Positions 27,840-37,272 of a stretch of DNA of 64,000 nucleotides are shown here, one piece after another. The notes below the pieces were generated by a model. The model was not told the origin of the DNA. It saw nothing but the letters and a program-made list of their open reading frames with translations, and searched no databases. Made by a program: the position numbers and the translations under genes. The DNA comes from Opitutia bacterium. Lineage in GTDB: Bacteria > Verrucomicrobiota > Verrucomicrobiia > Opitutales > Opitutaceae. Position 1 is the first letter of the stretch. The number at the start of each line of letters is the position of its first letter. The stretch is taken from positions 124,001 to 188,000 of the forward strand of contig JACPIS010000037.1 in NCBI GenBank assembly GCA_016187925.1, in the 5' to 3' direction.

Positions 27840-30773
27840 ATGATTCCGCAACCCCGTTTGACATTACGCGCCGTCCTTCTGGCCGGCTGTTCGCTCCTGG
27901 GCGTATGGCCGACCAGCGCCTGGGCCCAATCAGCCGACCCCGACCCCGAGGAGAAGGTCATCGCGCTCTCGCCCTTCAAGGTATCGGCCGACAAGGACAA
28001 GGGCTATCGCGCCACCAACTCCGTTTCCGGCTCGCGGCTCGACACGCCCATCAAGGAGATCCCGATGCCCATCGAGGTCATCACGGAGAAATTCCTCCGC
28101 GACACCGGTGCGCGCGACCTGCGTGAATCGCTGCGCTACAGCGCGGGCATTCTCCTGCAGAGCCAGAACGATTACGGCACGCCGGGCGGAGCGTATCAGG
28201 GGCCGGGCGGCGTGAACAATGCCGAGGGCTCCACCGCCAACCCGAGCCGCACGAGCATCAAGCTCCGCGGCTTCGTCACCGAGTCCGTGCTGCGCGACGG
28301 TTACCTCCGGCTCAACGCCACCGACTCCGTCAACATCGCCCGCATCGAGGTCGTGCGCGGTCCGGCGGCGCTGCTCTACGGCGTCGGCAACTTCGGCGGC
28401 ATCGTCAATTACCTGCCGAAGCTCCCCGAGGCCAGGGCCCGGGCCGAGTTCGGCCTCGGCGTCGGCACCTACGGCTTCCGGCGCTCAACGCTCGACGTCA
28501 CCGGGCCGCTGGCAAAAAAGTGGGAATTCAATTACCGCCTGACGGGCGCGTATGAGCAGGCAGACGACTACACGCAATACCGCCAGGGTTCCCACCACTT
28601 CCTCTCGCCGGTCATCACGTTCAAGCCGACGGAGACCACGGAGGTTCTGGTGGACTACGAGGACGGCATCGCGCACGACGCCGGCATCGGCTTCCAGCGC
28701 GTGCGCTCCTCCGTCGGCCCCGGGGTGAACAACGACCAGAACGAGCATGCCGACTTCTACACGCTGCCCGGCACGGATCCGCGCACCTTCCGGTGGAGCG
28801 GCCCCGACACCTACCTGAACAGCCACGCCACCAATCTCCGCCTGCAGGTCTCGCAGCACATCGGGGAGAACATCGATTTCATCGCCGGCTACAACCGCTC
28901 GCGGGTGCGCTCCGCGAAGCGCGACGTGCAGGGCAATTTCCAGCCTTGGACGGACCAGTTCGCGAATCCCGACTCGGCCTTCAGCGATGTGCTCGTGCAA
29001 ACGATCGATCCGGCCAACGGGGACGCCAGCGGCGGCCTCGGCAACCAGAGCGGCTACTCGCGGGCGACGCTCGCGTATCGCTGGGTCGGGGAGCAGAGCG
29101 AGACGGCGCGCGACCAGGTCCGCGCCGAGGCGACCTACCGGCTCAAGCTGTTCGAGGGTGCTGCTTGGAAATGGGCGCAGATGGACAACACCCTGCTCGT
29201 TGGACACACCGAAATGCGCGCCGACGTGCACAAGACCAACTCCCAGACCGCGTGGAACCAGGCCAACGACAATTTCTGGGTGACGAACTACCACAACCCG
29301 TCGAACTACGGCCCGTTCCGCTTCGGTCAGGCGCAGGCCAACGGCACGCCCGAGATGCCGGTCCTGCCCTATAACGGACAGGACACGACCTCGTGGAACC
29401 AGGGCAGCTACGCGGTCTATCAGGGCAAGCTCCTGCACAACCGCGTGACACTGATCGGCGGTGTCCGGCGCGACCGCAACGAGACGGAGGTGACGGTGAA
29501 GCAAATCATCGGCATGCCGTCGTCGACGACGACCCGCCGGCCCACGACGACGCAGACGACCACGCAGCTCGGCGCGACCTTCGCCGTCAGCCGCGCGCTG
29601 TCGGTCTACGTGCTCGAGTCGCAGGGCCTGCAGCCGAACCTCGACGGCAAGCGCGACGTCAACGGCGTGCCGCTGCCGGCCACGATGGCGAAGAGCCGCG
29701 AAGCCGGCCTGAAGGTCGACCTGGTCGACGGCCGGATCAGCGGCACGGTCAGTGCGTTCAAGATCCGGCGCACGGACGCCCCGATGTTCTACTGGTGGGC
29801 CCCGACGTCGAACCGCTCCGACCGTTTCAATCCCAACAAGGACATCGTCTATCGCGTCACCGACCTGCAGCCGCCCAGCCTCGGGGGCGCGCAGGTGAAC
29901 AACGGTGCCGCCGAGGCGGCCCTCGCCCAGTGGAATGCCGGCCTCGCGGCGGGCTCCATCTACAAGATCGGCATGCAGTGGTATGTGAACGCTTCCCAGC
30001 CGACCGGCGCCGAGCTGCTCGACACCGTGTTCGACTACACCAAGGCGCACAATTACACGATGCCGGGCTGGATCTACGAACCGGACGCGAACACGAACAA
30101 CACCTTTCCCACCCGCGCCAGCGGCAACGGCGGCGACGAGTTCGTGATCGGGACGGATAACTCCACGGGCTGGGACGCCCAGCTGTTGTTCGCGCCCAAC
30201 GACCACCTCCAGTTCCTCCTGAGCTACGCCCACGTGACCCGCGAGGTCGAGTTCCCGGGCCATTTTGCGAAGTCGCCTTATCCGCAGGACCGCTGGGCGC
30301 CGTGGTATTTCCCCAATAGCGACTGGGGCCTGACCCGCGTGCCTCTCGACCAAGCTTACGGCGATCCCGCCGACACCTCCACCTGGAACGGCATCAACTG
30401 GGGCAAGGGCCTGCCGATGGACGACACGCCCGAGCACCACTTCGCGATGTGGGCGAGCTACAACTTCACGACCGGCCTCGCCAAGGGGCTGACGCTCGGC
30501 GCCGGCGGCTACTACGAGTCGCCCCGCCTGTATGTCTCCGGTCTCACCCACGGCGGCGGCCAGCAGATCACGGACAAGAACGGCAAAAATGTCATGCTCG
30601 AGACGCGCTCGCGGACCAACGTCGACCTCATGGTTCGCTACGGCTTCAAGCTCTCCGGGCGCGACGCCAGCGTGCAGCTCAACGTGAACAACGTGCTGAA
30701 CGACCAGAAACGCTACGGCTTCGTCTACGCGGCGCCCACGACGGCGCGCCTGGAGTTCAGCTGCAAGCTCTGA
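27840..30773 (+). CDS. TonB-dependent receptor
   Basis: A 977-residue outer-membrane receptor. The signal peptide (AVLLAGCSLLGVWPTSAWAQ) is followed by LSPFKVSADKDKGYRATNS, a TonB-box-like region characteristic of Opitutaceae receptors. The plug domain carries PMPIEVITEKFLRD and IARIEVVRGPAALLYGVGNF. The rest is a 22-strand-type barrel ending in ARLEFSCKL. The substrate is not evident; siderophore-type receptors share the RGPAALLYG block, but so do many others in this family. The ATG at 27840 is chosen because it opens a normal signal peptide. It is divergent from the anti-sigma/sensor/sigma operon. Confidence 0.93.
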   Translation: MIPQPRLTLRAVLLAGCSLLGVWPTSAWAQSADPDPEEKVIALSPFKVSADKDKGYRATNSVSGSRLDTPIKEIPMPIEVITEKFLRDTGARDLRESLRYSAGILLQSQNDYGTPGGAYQGPGGVNNAEGSTANPSRTSIKLRGFVTESVLRDGYLRLNATDSVNIARIEVVRGPAALLYGVGNFGGIVNYLPKLPEARARAEFGLGVGTYGFRRSTLDVTGPLAKKWEFNYRLTGAYEQADDYTQYRQGSHHFLSPVITFKPTETTEVLVDYEDGIAHDAGIGFQRVRSSVGPGVNNDQNEHADFYTLPGTDPRTFRWSGPDTYLNSHATNLRLQVSQHIGENIDFIAGYNRSRVRSAKRDVQGNFQPWTDQFANPDSAFSDVLVQTIDPANGDASGGLGNQSGYSRATLAYRWVGEQSETARDQVRAEATYRLKLFEGAAWKWAQMDNTLLVGHTEMRADVHKTNSQTAWNQANDNFWVTNYHNPSNYGPFRFGQAQANGTPEMPVLPYNGQDTTSWNQGSYAVYQGKLLHNRVTLIGGVRRDRNETEVTVKQIIGMPSSTTTRRPTTTQTTTQLGATFAVSRALSVYVLESQGLQPNLDGKRDVNGVPLPATMAKSREAGLKVDLVDGRISGTVSAFKIRRTDAPMFYWWAPTSNRSDRFNPNKDIVYRVTDLQPPSLGGAQVNNGAAEAALAQWNAGLAAGSIYKIGMQWYVNASQPTGAELLDTVFDYTKAHNYTMPGWIYEPDANTNNTFPTRASGNGGDEFVIGTDNSTGWDAQLLFAPNDHLQFLLSYAHVTREVEFPGHFAKSPYPQDRWAPWYFPNSDWGLTRVPLDQAYGDPADTSTWNGINWGKGLPMDDTPEHHFAMWASYNFTTGLAKGLTLGAGGYYESPRLYVSGLTHGGGQQITDKNGKNVMLETRSRTNVDLMVRYGFKLSGRDASVQLNVNNVLNDQKRYGFVYAAPTTARLEFSCKL

Positions 30774-30800
30774 CGAATTGGGTTGGAAAGAAATACACCG

Positions 30801-30834
30801 CTGCGCGCACCAGAGAGTTCACTGGTGCGCGCAG
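30801..30834. terminator. Strong hairpin at the end of the receptor gene
   Basis: A perfect 13-bp stem (CTGCGCGCACCAG at 30801-30813 with CTGGTGCGCGCAG at 30822-30834) with an 8-nt loop lies between the convergent receptor and DUF1294 genes. No T-run follows on either strand, so it may terminate less efficiently or protect mRNA ends. Confidence 0.6.
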
Positions 30835-30859
30835 TTGGTCTCCGGCGGACCGCCGCCGG

Positions 30860-31249
30860 CTAGAGGCCGAGCCCGGCGCGCACGGCGCCGAGGATCTGCC
30901 AGCCGAGCAGGGCGTCGAGCGCCACGGCCTGATGGAGCACGATGCTGCCCCACAGCAGAAACCGATAGCCGGCCTTCGCGGTCTTGTGCCGCAGGAGTTG
31001 CTGGGCCAGCAGCGCCCCGGGCCAGCCGCCGAGCAGCTCGCCCAGATGCAGCGTCGCCTCCGGCACGCGCCACTGCTGGCGCCCGGCCCGGCGTTTGTCG
31101 CTCCAGTTGAGCAGCAGCGTGGCCGCATTGGCCGCCAGCCCGAGCAGCAGGACGAGCCCGAGGTGCGCGCGCGGCACGCCCTGCCAGAGCGCGAGGCCGG
31201 GCAGGACCAGCAGGAACGGCAGGGCGACCAGGGCGGCGGGCGGTTTCAC
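30860..31249 (-). CDS. DUF1294 membrane protein
   Basis: A 129-residue integral membrane protein with three or four hydrophobic helices. The family signature is clear: NWSDKRRAGRQQWRVPEATLH and then GGWPGALLAQQLLRHKTAK and FLLWGSIVLHQA. The usual N-terminal cold-shock domain found in some members is absent here. The function of DUF1294 is unknown. It lies between the convergent receptor gene and the pdh operon terminator and is transcribed in the same direction as pdhC. Confidence 0.85.
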   Translation of the reverse strand: MKPPAALVALPFLLVLPGLALWQGVPRAHLGLVLLLGLAANAATLLLNWSDKRRAGRQQWRVPEATLHLGELLGGWPGALLAQQLLRHKTAKAGYRFLLWGSIVLHQAVALDALLGWQILGAVRAGLGL

Positions 31250-31253
31250 GGGG

Positions 31254-31285
31254 AAAGAAAAGAGGCGCGCCGGTGGGCGCGCCTC
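31254..31285 (-). terminator. Rho-independent terminator of the pdh genes
   Basis: On the minus strand, a 10-bp stem GAGGCGCGCC/GGCGCGCCTC (31262-31271 and 31276-31285) with a CACC loop is followed by TTTTCTTTCC. It lies 22 bp after the pdhC stop. Confidence 0.88.
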
Positions 31286-31307
31286 GGGGAAGGGGTGGCG
31301 GCGAGAC

Positions 31308-32654
31308 TCAGACCAGCAGCAGGGCCGGCTTCTCGAGGAGATCCTTGAGAGCGCCGAGATACTGGGCGCCGACGGCGCCGTCGAACACGCGGTGATCGGC
31401 GCTGAGCGTCACGGTCATCGTCTGGCCCACGACGATGGCGCCGTTCTTCACGACGGGCTTGGTGACCGTGGTGCCGACGGCGAGGATCGCGGAGTTGGGC
31501 GGGTTGATGATGGCGGTGAAGCGCGGGATGCCCATCATGCCGAGGTTCGAGACGCAGAAGGTGCCGCCGGTGTATTCGGCGGGCTGGAGCTTTTTGCCCT
31601 TGGCCTTCTTGCCGAGGGCCTTCGCCTCGGTGCTGATCTGGAAGACGCTCTTGAGGTGGGCGTCGCGGATGACCGGAGTGATGAGACCGTCTTCGAGTGC
31701 GACCGCGAACGCCATGTGGGCGGCTCCGAAGTAGCGGATGCCCGCCTGCCCTGAGCCTGTCGAAGGGGTGCCTTCCCACGAACTGTTGACGGCGGGCACG
31801 CGGCGCAGCGCCGCGGCGCAGGCCTTGAGCACGAAATCGTTGACCGAGAGCTTCACACCCTGGGCCTCGAGACCGGCGTTGAGCTGGGCGCGGATCGCGA
31901 GCAGCGGTTCGACGTCGATCTCGATGTCGAGGTAGATGTAGGGGATGGTCGTGGTGGACTCGACCATGCGCTTGGCGATGACGCCGCGCATCGTGGAGAT
32001 GGGGACGACGCGCTCCTCCTGGATCGGGCCCTGGTTGGACACGCCGCCGCCGGTGAAGGTGGCGGCGGGTCGGGACGAGGACGGCACGGCGCCCGGGGCG
32101 GACTTGAGCAGGGCGGGATTGGCCGCGGCGGCGAGCACGTCGGCCTTGACCACGCGGCCGTGCGGGCCAGTGCCGGCGATGCGGGCCGGATCGAGATTGC
32201 TCTGCGCGGCGATCTTGCGGGCCAGCGGGGAGATTTTCACGCGGCCCTCAGGCTGCGGAGCGCTGAGCGCGGAGGGCTGAACGCTGGGCGTGGGAGCGGG
32301 GACGGCAATCGGAGCGGGCGGCGGAGGAGCGGCTGGCGCGGGGGCCGGGGCAGCGGCGGCCGGCGCCGGTGCGGCGGCCTTGGGGGCCGGAGCGGCGGGA
32401 GCCTCGACGGTCTCGCCGGGTTTGCCGACCGCGCAGAGCGCGGCGCCGATGGCGATCTGCGAGCCGGCGGGGGCGAAAATCTTGAGCAGCGTGCCGTCGA
32501 AGAACGACTCGAGCTCCATCGTGGCCTTGTCGGTCTCGACCTCGGCGAGCATGTCGCCGGCCTTGACGGCATCGCCTTCCTGCTTGAGCCACTTGACGAG
32601 GGTGCCCACCGACATCGTGTCGGAGAGCTTCGGCATATCGATGATTTGGGCCAT
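31308..32654 (-). CDS. pdhC: Pyruvate dehydrogenase E2 (dihydrolipoamide acetyltransferase)
   Basis: The acetyltransferase core of the PDH complex. It has a single N-terminal lipoyl domain with EVETDKATMELESFFDG (Lys about 44), an Ala/Pro linker (about residues 85-150), a peripheral-subunit-binding domain (VKISPLARKIAAQSNLDP) and the catalytic domain with the active site DHRVFDG near the C-terminus. The length of 448 is normal. One oddity is the segment PSTGSGQAG (about residues 298-306), which interrupts the conserved stretch between SSWEGT and IRYFGAAH. It is encoded by a dispersed-repeat motif and keeps the frame. It is the last gene of pdhA-pdhB-pdhC. Confidence 0.94.
   Translation of the reverse strand: MAQIIDMPKLSDTMSVGTLVKWLKQEGDAVKAGDMLAEVETDKATMELESFFDGTLLKIFAPAGSQIAIGAALCAVGKPGETVEAPAAPAPKAAAPAPAAAAPAPAPAAPPPPAPIAVPAPTPSVQPSALSAPQPEGRVKISPLARKIAAQSNLDPARIAGTGPHGRVVKADVLAAAANPALLKSAPGAVPSSSRPAATFTGGGVSNQGPIQEERVVPISTMRGVIAKRMVESTTTIPYIYLDIEIDVEPLLAIRAQLNAGLEAQGVKLSVNDFVLKACAAALRRVPAVNSSWEGTPSTGSGQAGIRYFGAAHMAFAVALEDGLITPVIRDAHLKSVFQISTEAKALGKKAKGKKLQPAEYTGGTFCVSNLGMMGIPRFTAIINPPNSAILAVGTTVTKPVVKNGAIVVGQTMTVTLSADHRVFDGAVGAQYLGALKDLLEKPALLLV
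31745..31771. repeat. Dispersed-repeat insertion inside pdhC
   Basis: The plus-strand motif CCTGCCCTGAGCCTGTCGAA followed by GGGGTG lies within the pdhC coding region and adds about nine residues in frame. The core CTTCGACAGGCTCAGGGC is, from memory, a common dispersed element that yields 'FDRLRAG' or 'STGSGQA' peptides in annotated proteins. Confidence 0.75.
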
Positions 32655-32700
32655 GGGGTGGGCGCCTTGCGGCGCAGTTGAGAGTTGAGGGATGAAAGAT

Positions 32701-32726
32701 GGATTCTTCGCTGTGCTCAGAATGAC
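32701..32726. repeat. Half-copy of the 19655-19746 inverted repeat
   Basis: GGATTCTTCGCTGTGCTCAG followed by AATGAC matches the right arm of the palindrome at 19715-19746 with one change. It lies in the 84-bp gap between pdhB and pdhC and has no inverted partner nearby. Confidence 0.7.
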
Positions 32727-32738
32727 ACGCGACGGAAG

Positions 32739-33716
32739 TTATTTCAGCACATCCAGCGCGGCGGCGTAGATGCGGTCGACGGTGGGCAGTTGGAGCTTCT
32801 CGAGCGGCGGGCTGTAGATGGCCGGCGAGTCGATCGAGGTGACGCGCTTCACGGGGGCGTCGAGGTAGTCGAACGCTTTTTCCTGGATGAGGCAGGCGAG
32901 CATGGCGCTGACGGAGCAGAAGGGCTTGGCTTCCTCGACGAGCAGGACGCGGCTGGTCTTCTTCACGGAGTTGAGCACGGTCTCCTCGTCGAGCGGGCGG
33001 ATGGAGCGGAGGTCGACGACCTCGACGGAGACACCGTGCTTCTCGTGGAGCAGGTCGGCGGCCTTGAGGGCCATCTGGATGGCGCGGCCGTGGCCGATGA
33101 TCGAGAGCTGCGAGCCTTCGCGCATGACGTTGGCCTGGCCGAGCGGGATGAGGTATTCGCCGTCCGGCACTTCGCACGACTCGCCGTAGAGCATGGTGTT
33201 TTCCATGAACAGCACGGGGTCGTTGTCGCGGATGGCGGACTTCATGAGGCCCTTCGCGTCGTAGGCGTTGGACGGCACGACGACCTTGATGCCGGGATGG
33301 TAGGCGGCGATGGACTCGGGCGTGTGCGAGTGCGTGGCACCGACGTTCGTGCCACCGTTGGCGGGGCCGCGGAGCACGATGGGGCAGTTGATCAGGCCGC
33401 CGGACATGTAGCGGATGTTGGCGGCGTTGTTGAAGATCTGGTCGAAGGCGACGGAGTAGAAGCTGAAGAACATCAGCTCCATGATCGGACGCACGCCGAG
33501 CATGGCGGCGCCGACGCCCATGCCGATAAAGCCGGCTTCGCTGATGGGCGTGTCGATGATGCGTTTCGGGCCGTACTTGGCCAACATGCCTTCGGAGACC
33601 TTGTAGGCGCCGTTGAACTGGCCGACTTCCTCGCCCATGAGGACGACGTTCGGATCGCGCTCGATTTCCTCGGACATGGCGTGCCGGAGGGCTTCGCGGT
33701 AAGTGATGACGGGCAT
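32739..33716 (-). CDS. pdhB: Pyruvate dehydrogenase E1 component, beta subunit
   Basis: The beta subunit of the heterotetrameric E1. The 325-residue protein starts with ITYREALRHAMSEEIERDP. It has the TPP-contact region VVLMGEEVGQFNGAYKVSEG, the conserved DTPISEAGFIGMGVGAAMLG and the C-terminal transketolase domain with VEVVDLRSIRPLDEETV. All blocks typical of PdhB/AcoB are present. It lies 57 bp downstream of pdhA; pdhC follows after 84 bp containing a repeat fragment. E3 (lipoamide dehydrogenase) is not in the window. Confidence 0.95.
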   Translation of the reverse strand: MPVITYREALRHAMSEEIERDPNVVLMGEEVGQFNGAYKVSEGMLAKYGPKRIIDTPISEAGFIGMGVGAAMLGVRPIMELMFFSFYSVAFDQIFNNAANIRYMSGGLINCPIVLRGPANGGTNVGATHSHTPESIAAYHPGIKVVVPSNAYDAKGLMKSAIRDNDPVLFMENTMLYGESCEVPDGEYLIPLGQANVMREGSQLSIIGHGRAIQMALKAADLLHEKHGVSVEVVDLRSIRPLDEETVLNSVKKTSRVLLVEEAKPFCSVSAMLACLIQEKAFDYLDAPVKRVTSIDSPAIYSPPLEKLQLPTVDRIYAAALDVLK

Positions 33717-33773
33717 GGCTGGAAAATTTGAAATTTCAGATCTGGGATTTGGGATGCGCGAAGGGCGCGCGGC

Positions 33774-34871
<1,098 letters not shown>

Positions 34872-35042
34872 GATTGTTTTAAGTTTGAAGCGATTTCTGG
34901 TCGCCGAACTTTTCTCATCCAGAGAATGGCATGGAAAGACAAGCGAAACTTCCGCTTTCCGCTGGTATTAGTGCAGGTATGCGCCCGCCCGAAGCCACGC
35001 CTGCCCGCCGGCTGCCGGCTTCCCCGTCACTCTGGCCCGGCC

Positions 35043-35558
35043 TCAACCTGCCGAATCCGGTCCGGTCGTGATCTGCTCGACGGTGATCTTGATCGGCGAG
35101 ACCGTGCAATCCGCCCGCAGCGACACGAAGCGTTCGCGATACCGGTCGTAGATCGGCCAGAGCGCGGCCTTGTCGGTCTCGGGAATCGGCAGTTCGTTGA
35201 TCCGGGCTCGCGAGAAAAACTTGAAGCTGCCCTCGCTGATGTCGGCCGGCAGGCGGTCGAGCGGCGCCTTGCAGCGAAACAGGAACATCAGCCAGTGCGT
35301 CTGCCCCTGGTAGGCCTTTTCCGCGATCATGGCGAAGAGATGCATGTCCTCCTCGCGCACGTGGTGACCGGTCTCCTCGGCGGTCTCGCGCACGGCGCAC
35401 TGGAACGGTGATTCGCCGGTGGCCATCTCGAGCTTGCCGCCGATCGGCGACCACACGCCGAGGTTCGGCTGCTTGGCTCTTAACATCAGTAACAGCTCGC
35501 CGGCGCGGTTCTCGATGAACACGAGGACGCTGATCTTGTAGGGGAGGACGGGTGACAT
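35043..35558 (-). CDS. NUDIX hydrolase
   Basis: A 171-residue NUDIX-fold pyrophosphohydrolase. The catalytic box reads GGKLEMATGESPFQCAVRET and then AEETG. The REx2EExG helix is intact, but the loop before it is two residues longer than the classic Gx5E spacing. The preceding strand NLGVWSPIGGKLE suggests an MutT/dGTPase-like fold. The substrate is unknown. It is divergent from the pilus cluster, with 80 bp between the starts, so the two may share a control region. Confidence 0.85.
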   Translation of the reverse strand: MSPVLPYKISVLVFIENRAGELLLMLRAKQPNLGVWSPIGGKLEMATGESPFQCAVRETAEETGHHVREEDMHLFAMIAEKAYQGQTHWLMFLFRCKAPLDRLPADISEGSFKFFSRARINELPIPETDKAALWPIYDRYRERFVSLRADCTVSPIKITVEQITTGPDSAG

Positions 35559-35637
35559 GGCGCAAAAAAGAGCGTGACCTTTGCCCGAACTCCGGCAAAC
35601 AAATCCTGCAACGGGCCGCTATCCACGCGAGCCCGTT

Positions 35638-37272
35638 ATGTTTTTCCGCCGGACCACTGTCCTCGAATGCGGCGCCAGCCACACGGCGCTGGGTCGTTTT
35701 TCCCTCACGTCGTCGGGACGTCTCCGGCTCGAGGATTATGCCGTCGAGACCTTCGCGCTGGAGCCCGGCCGCGAGGCGGACTGGCTGGAGCGGACGCGCG
35801 CGGCCCTGGCGCTGTTGCGCTCGCGGATCAGTGACGCGGGCACCGTCGTGCTGGTGCTGCCGGCGCATGCCACGCTGGTGAAATTCATCCGGACACCGCG
35901 GGTATCGCGCGCCCAACAGGAGAAGATCATCCGCTTCGAAGCGCAGCAGAGCCTGCCGCTGGGTGAGGCGGAAGTGGTCTGGGGCAGCGCGCCCGCGGGC
36001 GGCACCGACCGGGAGGCCGAAGTGATGCTCTGCGCGGCGAAACACGACGCCCTCGAAGCGCTTTGCGCCGCGGTCGAAGCCGCAGGCTTCCGGATTGACC
36101 GCGCGTTGCCGTCGCCGCTCGCCACATTGGCGGCGTGTCGCGTGCAGCGGATGGAGGATGATTCTCCCGCGCCGGTTTTGCTCGCCAATCTCGGCGCGCG
36201 GTCGACCACGCTCCTGCTCGTGAAGCCGGAGCGCTTTTGCGCCCGCACATTCGCGCTGGGCGGGAATTCCGCCACCGCGCAGATTGCCGAAGGCAGCGGC
36301 CGCGACTTCGCGGAAGCCGAGAAATTCAAACTCACCGACTGCCCGCGCCACTTGCTGCAGTTCGCGGCCGAGTCGTTTGCCACGCGGCTCGGACAGGAGA
36401 TCACGCGCTCGGTGTTGCACTTTCAGCGGCAATCCGGCGTGTCCGCTCCCGCGCGAATCCTGCTGACCGGTGGTGCCGCGCGCCTGCCGGGGCTCCCCGA
36501 GCTGCTCGCCGCCAAGCTGGGACTGCCCGTCGCGCGCCTCGCTGTTCTTGATGCGCTCGAAATCGGCGCAGCCGCCGCGCAGGCATGGGCGGCCCTGCCG
36601 GTCCCTCCGGTGTCGGATCTGGTCGGCGCGGCTGCCTTGCAATTCGGGCGGACTCTTCCCGGGATGGATTTGTTGCCGTCGCAACTGCGAACGCGGGCGG
36701 CATTTCGCCGCCGCCTGCCGTGGCTGGTCGCGGCCGCGCTCCTGATGCTAGCCGCGCTGCTCCCGCCGATCATGCGGTGGCGCGCGACGAGCGCCGCGGC
36801 CCGGCAAAAGACCGCCGCCATCGAGCGCGAGATCGCGCCTCTGCGTGCGCGCGAGGCCCGCAACCGCGCCAATCTCCAGCGGCTCGACGAACTTCGCCGC
36901 CAGATCGCCATGCTGCAAGGGATCGAGGATCGCCGGGTCGCCTGGCTGGCGCTGCTCGCAGACTTGCAGGACCGCCTTGCGGCCACGGAGGACGTGTGGC
37001 TGGAGCGCATGAGCGTGGCGCCGGCTGGCGGACCTCCGCCGGCTTCGTCCGCGGCTCCGCTGCGCATCGCCGTTTCCGGCCGGTTGCTCGACAAACTCAA
37101 TCCCCGCGGAGTGACGGGCGCGGAAGCCCAGACGCGGGTGAAGCATTTGCTCGGTGATCTCGGTGGGTCACCCCATATCGAGCGGGTGGAGGCGGCGCAC
37201 CTCGATCGCGACCGCTCCGGCATCCTGCAATTCGACTTCGTGCTCGTCGCCAGGCTGGACCGGCCCCTGTGA
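35638..37272 (+). CDS. PilM-PilN-like fusion, Amuc_1101 family
   Basis: A 544-residue protein. The N-terminal ~355 residues form a PilM/FtsA actin-like domain: TTVLECGASHTALGRF at the start, LANLGARSTTLLLVK as a phosphate loop, and ILLTGGAARLPGLPELLA as the adenosine motif. One membrane helix (about residues 360-380) then leads to a coiled coil and a PilN/GspL-like periplasmic domain, so PilM and PilN functions are fused. In the Akkermansia cluster Amuc_1098-1102, the PilM-like gene sits next to the same kinds of genes. The ATG at 35638 starts the conserved domain. The stop overlaps the next gene (GTGA). Confidence 0.78.
   Translation: MFFRRTTVLECGASHTALGRFSLTSSGRLRLEDYAVETFALEPGREADWLERTRAALALLRSRISDAGTVVLVLPAHATLVKFIRTPRVSRAQQEKIIRFEAQQSLPLGEAEVVWGSAPAGGTDREAEVMLCAAKHDALEALCAAVEAAGFRIDRALPSPLATLAACRVQRMEDDSPAPVLLANLGARSTTLLLVKPERFCARTFALGGNSATAQIAEGSGRDFAEAEKFKLTDCPRHLLQFAAESFATRLGQEITRSVLHFQRQSGVSAPARILLTGGAARLPGLPELLAAKLGLPVARLAVLDALEIGAAAAQAWAALPVPPVSDLVGAAALQFGRTLPGMDLLPSQLRTRAAFRRRLPWLVAAALLMLAALLPPIMRWRATSAAARQKTAAIEREIAPLRAREARNRANLQRLDELRRQIAMLQGIEDRRVAWLALLADLQDRLAATEDVWLERMSVAPAGGPPPASSAAPLRIAVSGRLLDKLNPRGVTGAEAQTRVKHLLGDLGGSPHIERVEAAHLDRDRSGILQFDFVLVARLDRPL

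Noticed and set aside
31308-32654. Frameshift in pdhC at the repeat insertion
   Set aside because: The conserved residues continue in the same frame on both sides, and the C-terminal active site is complete.
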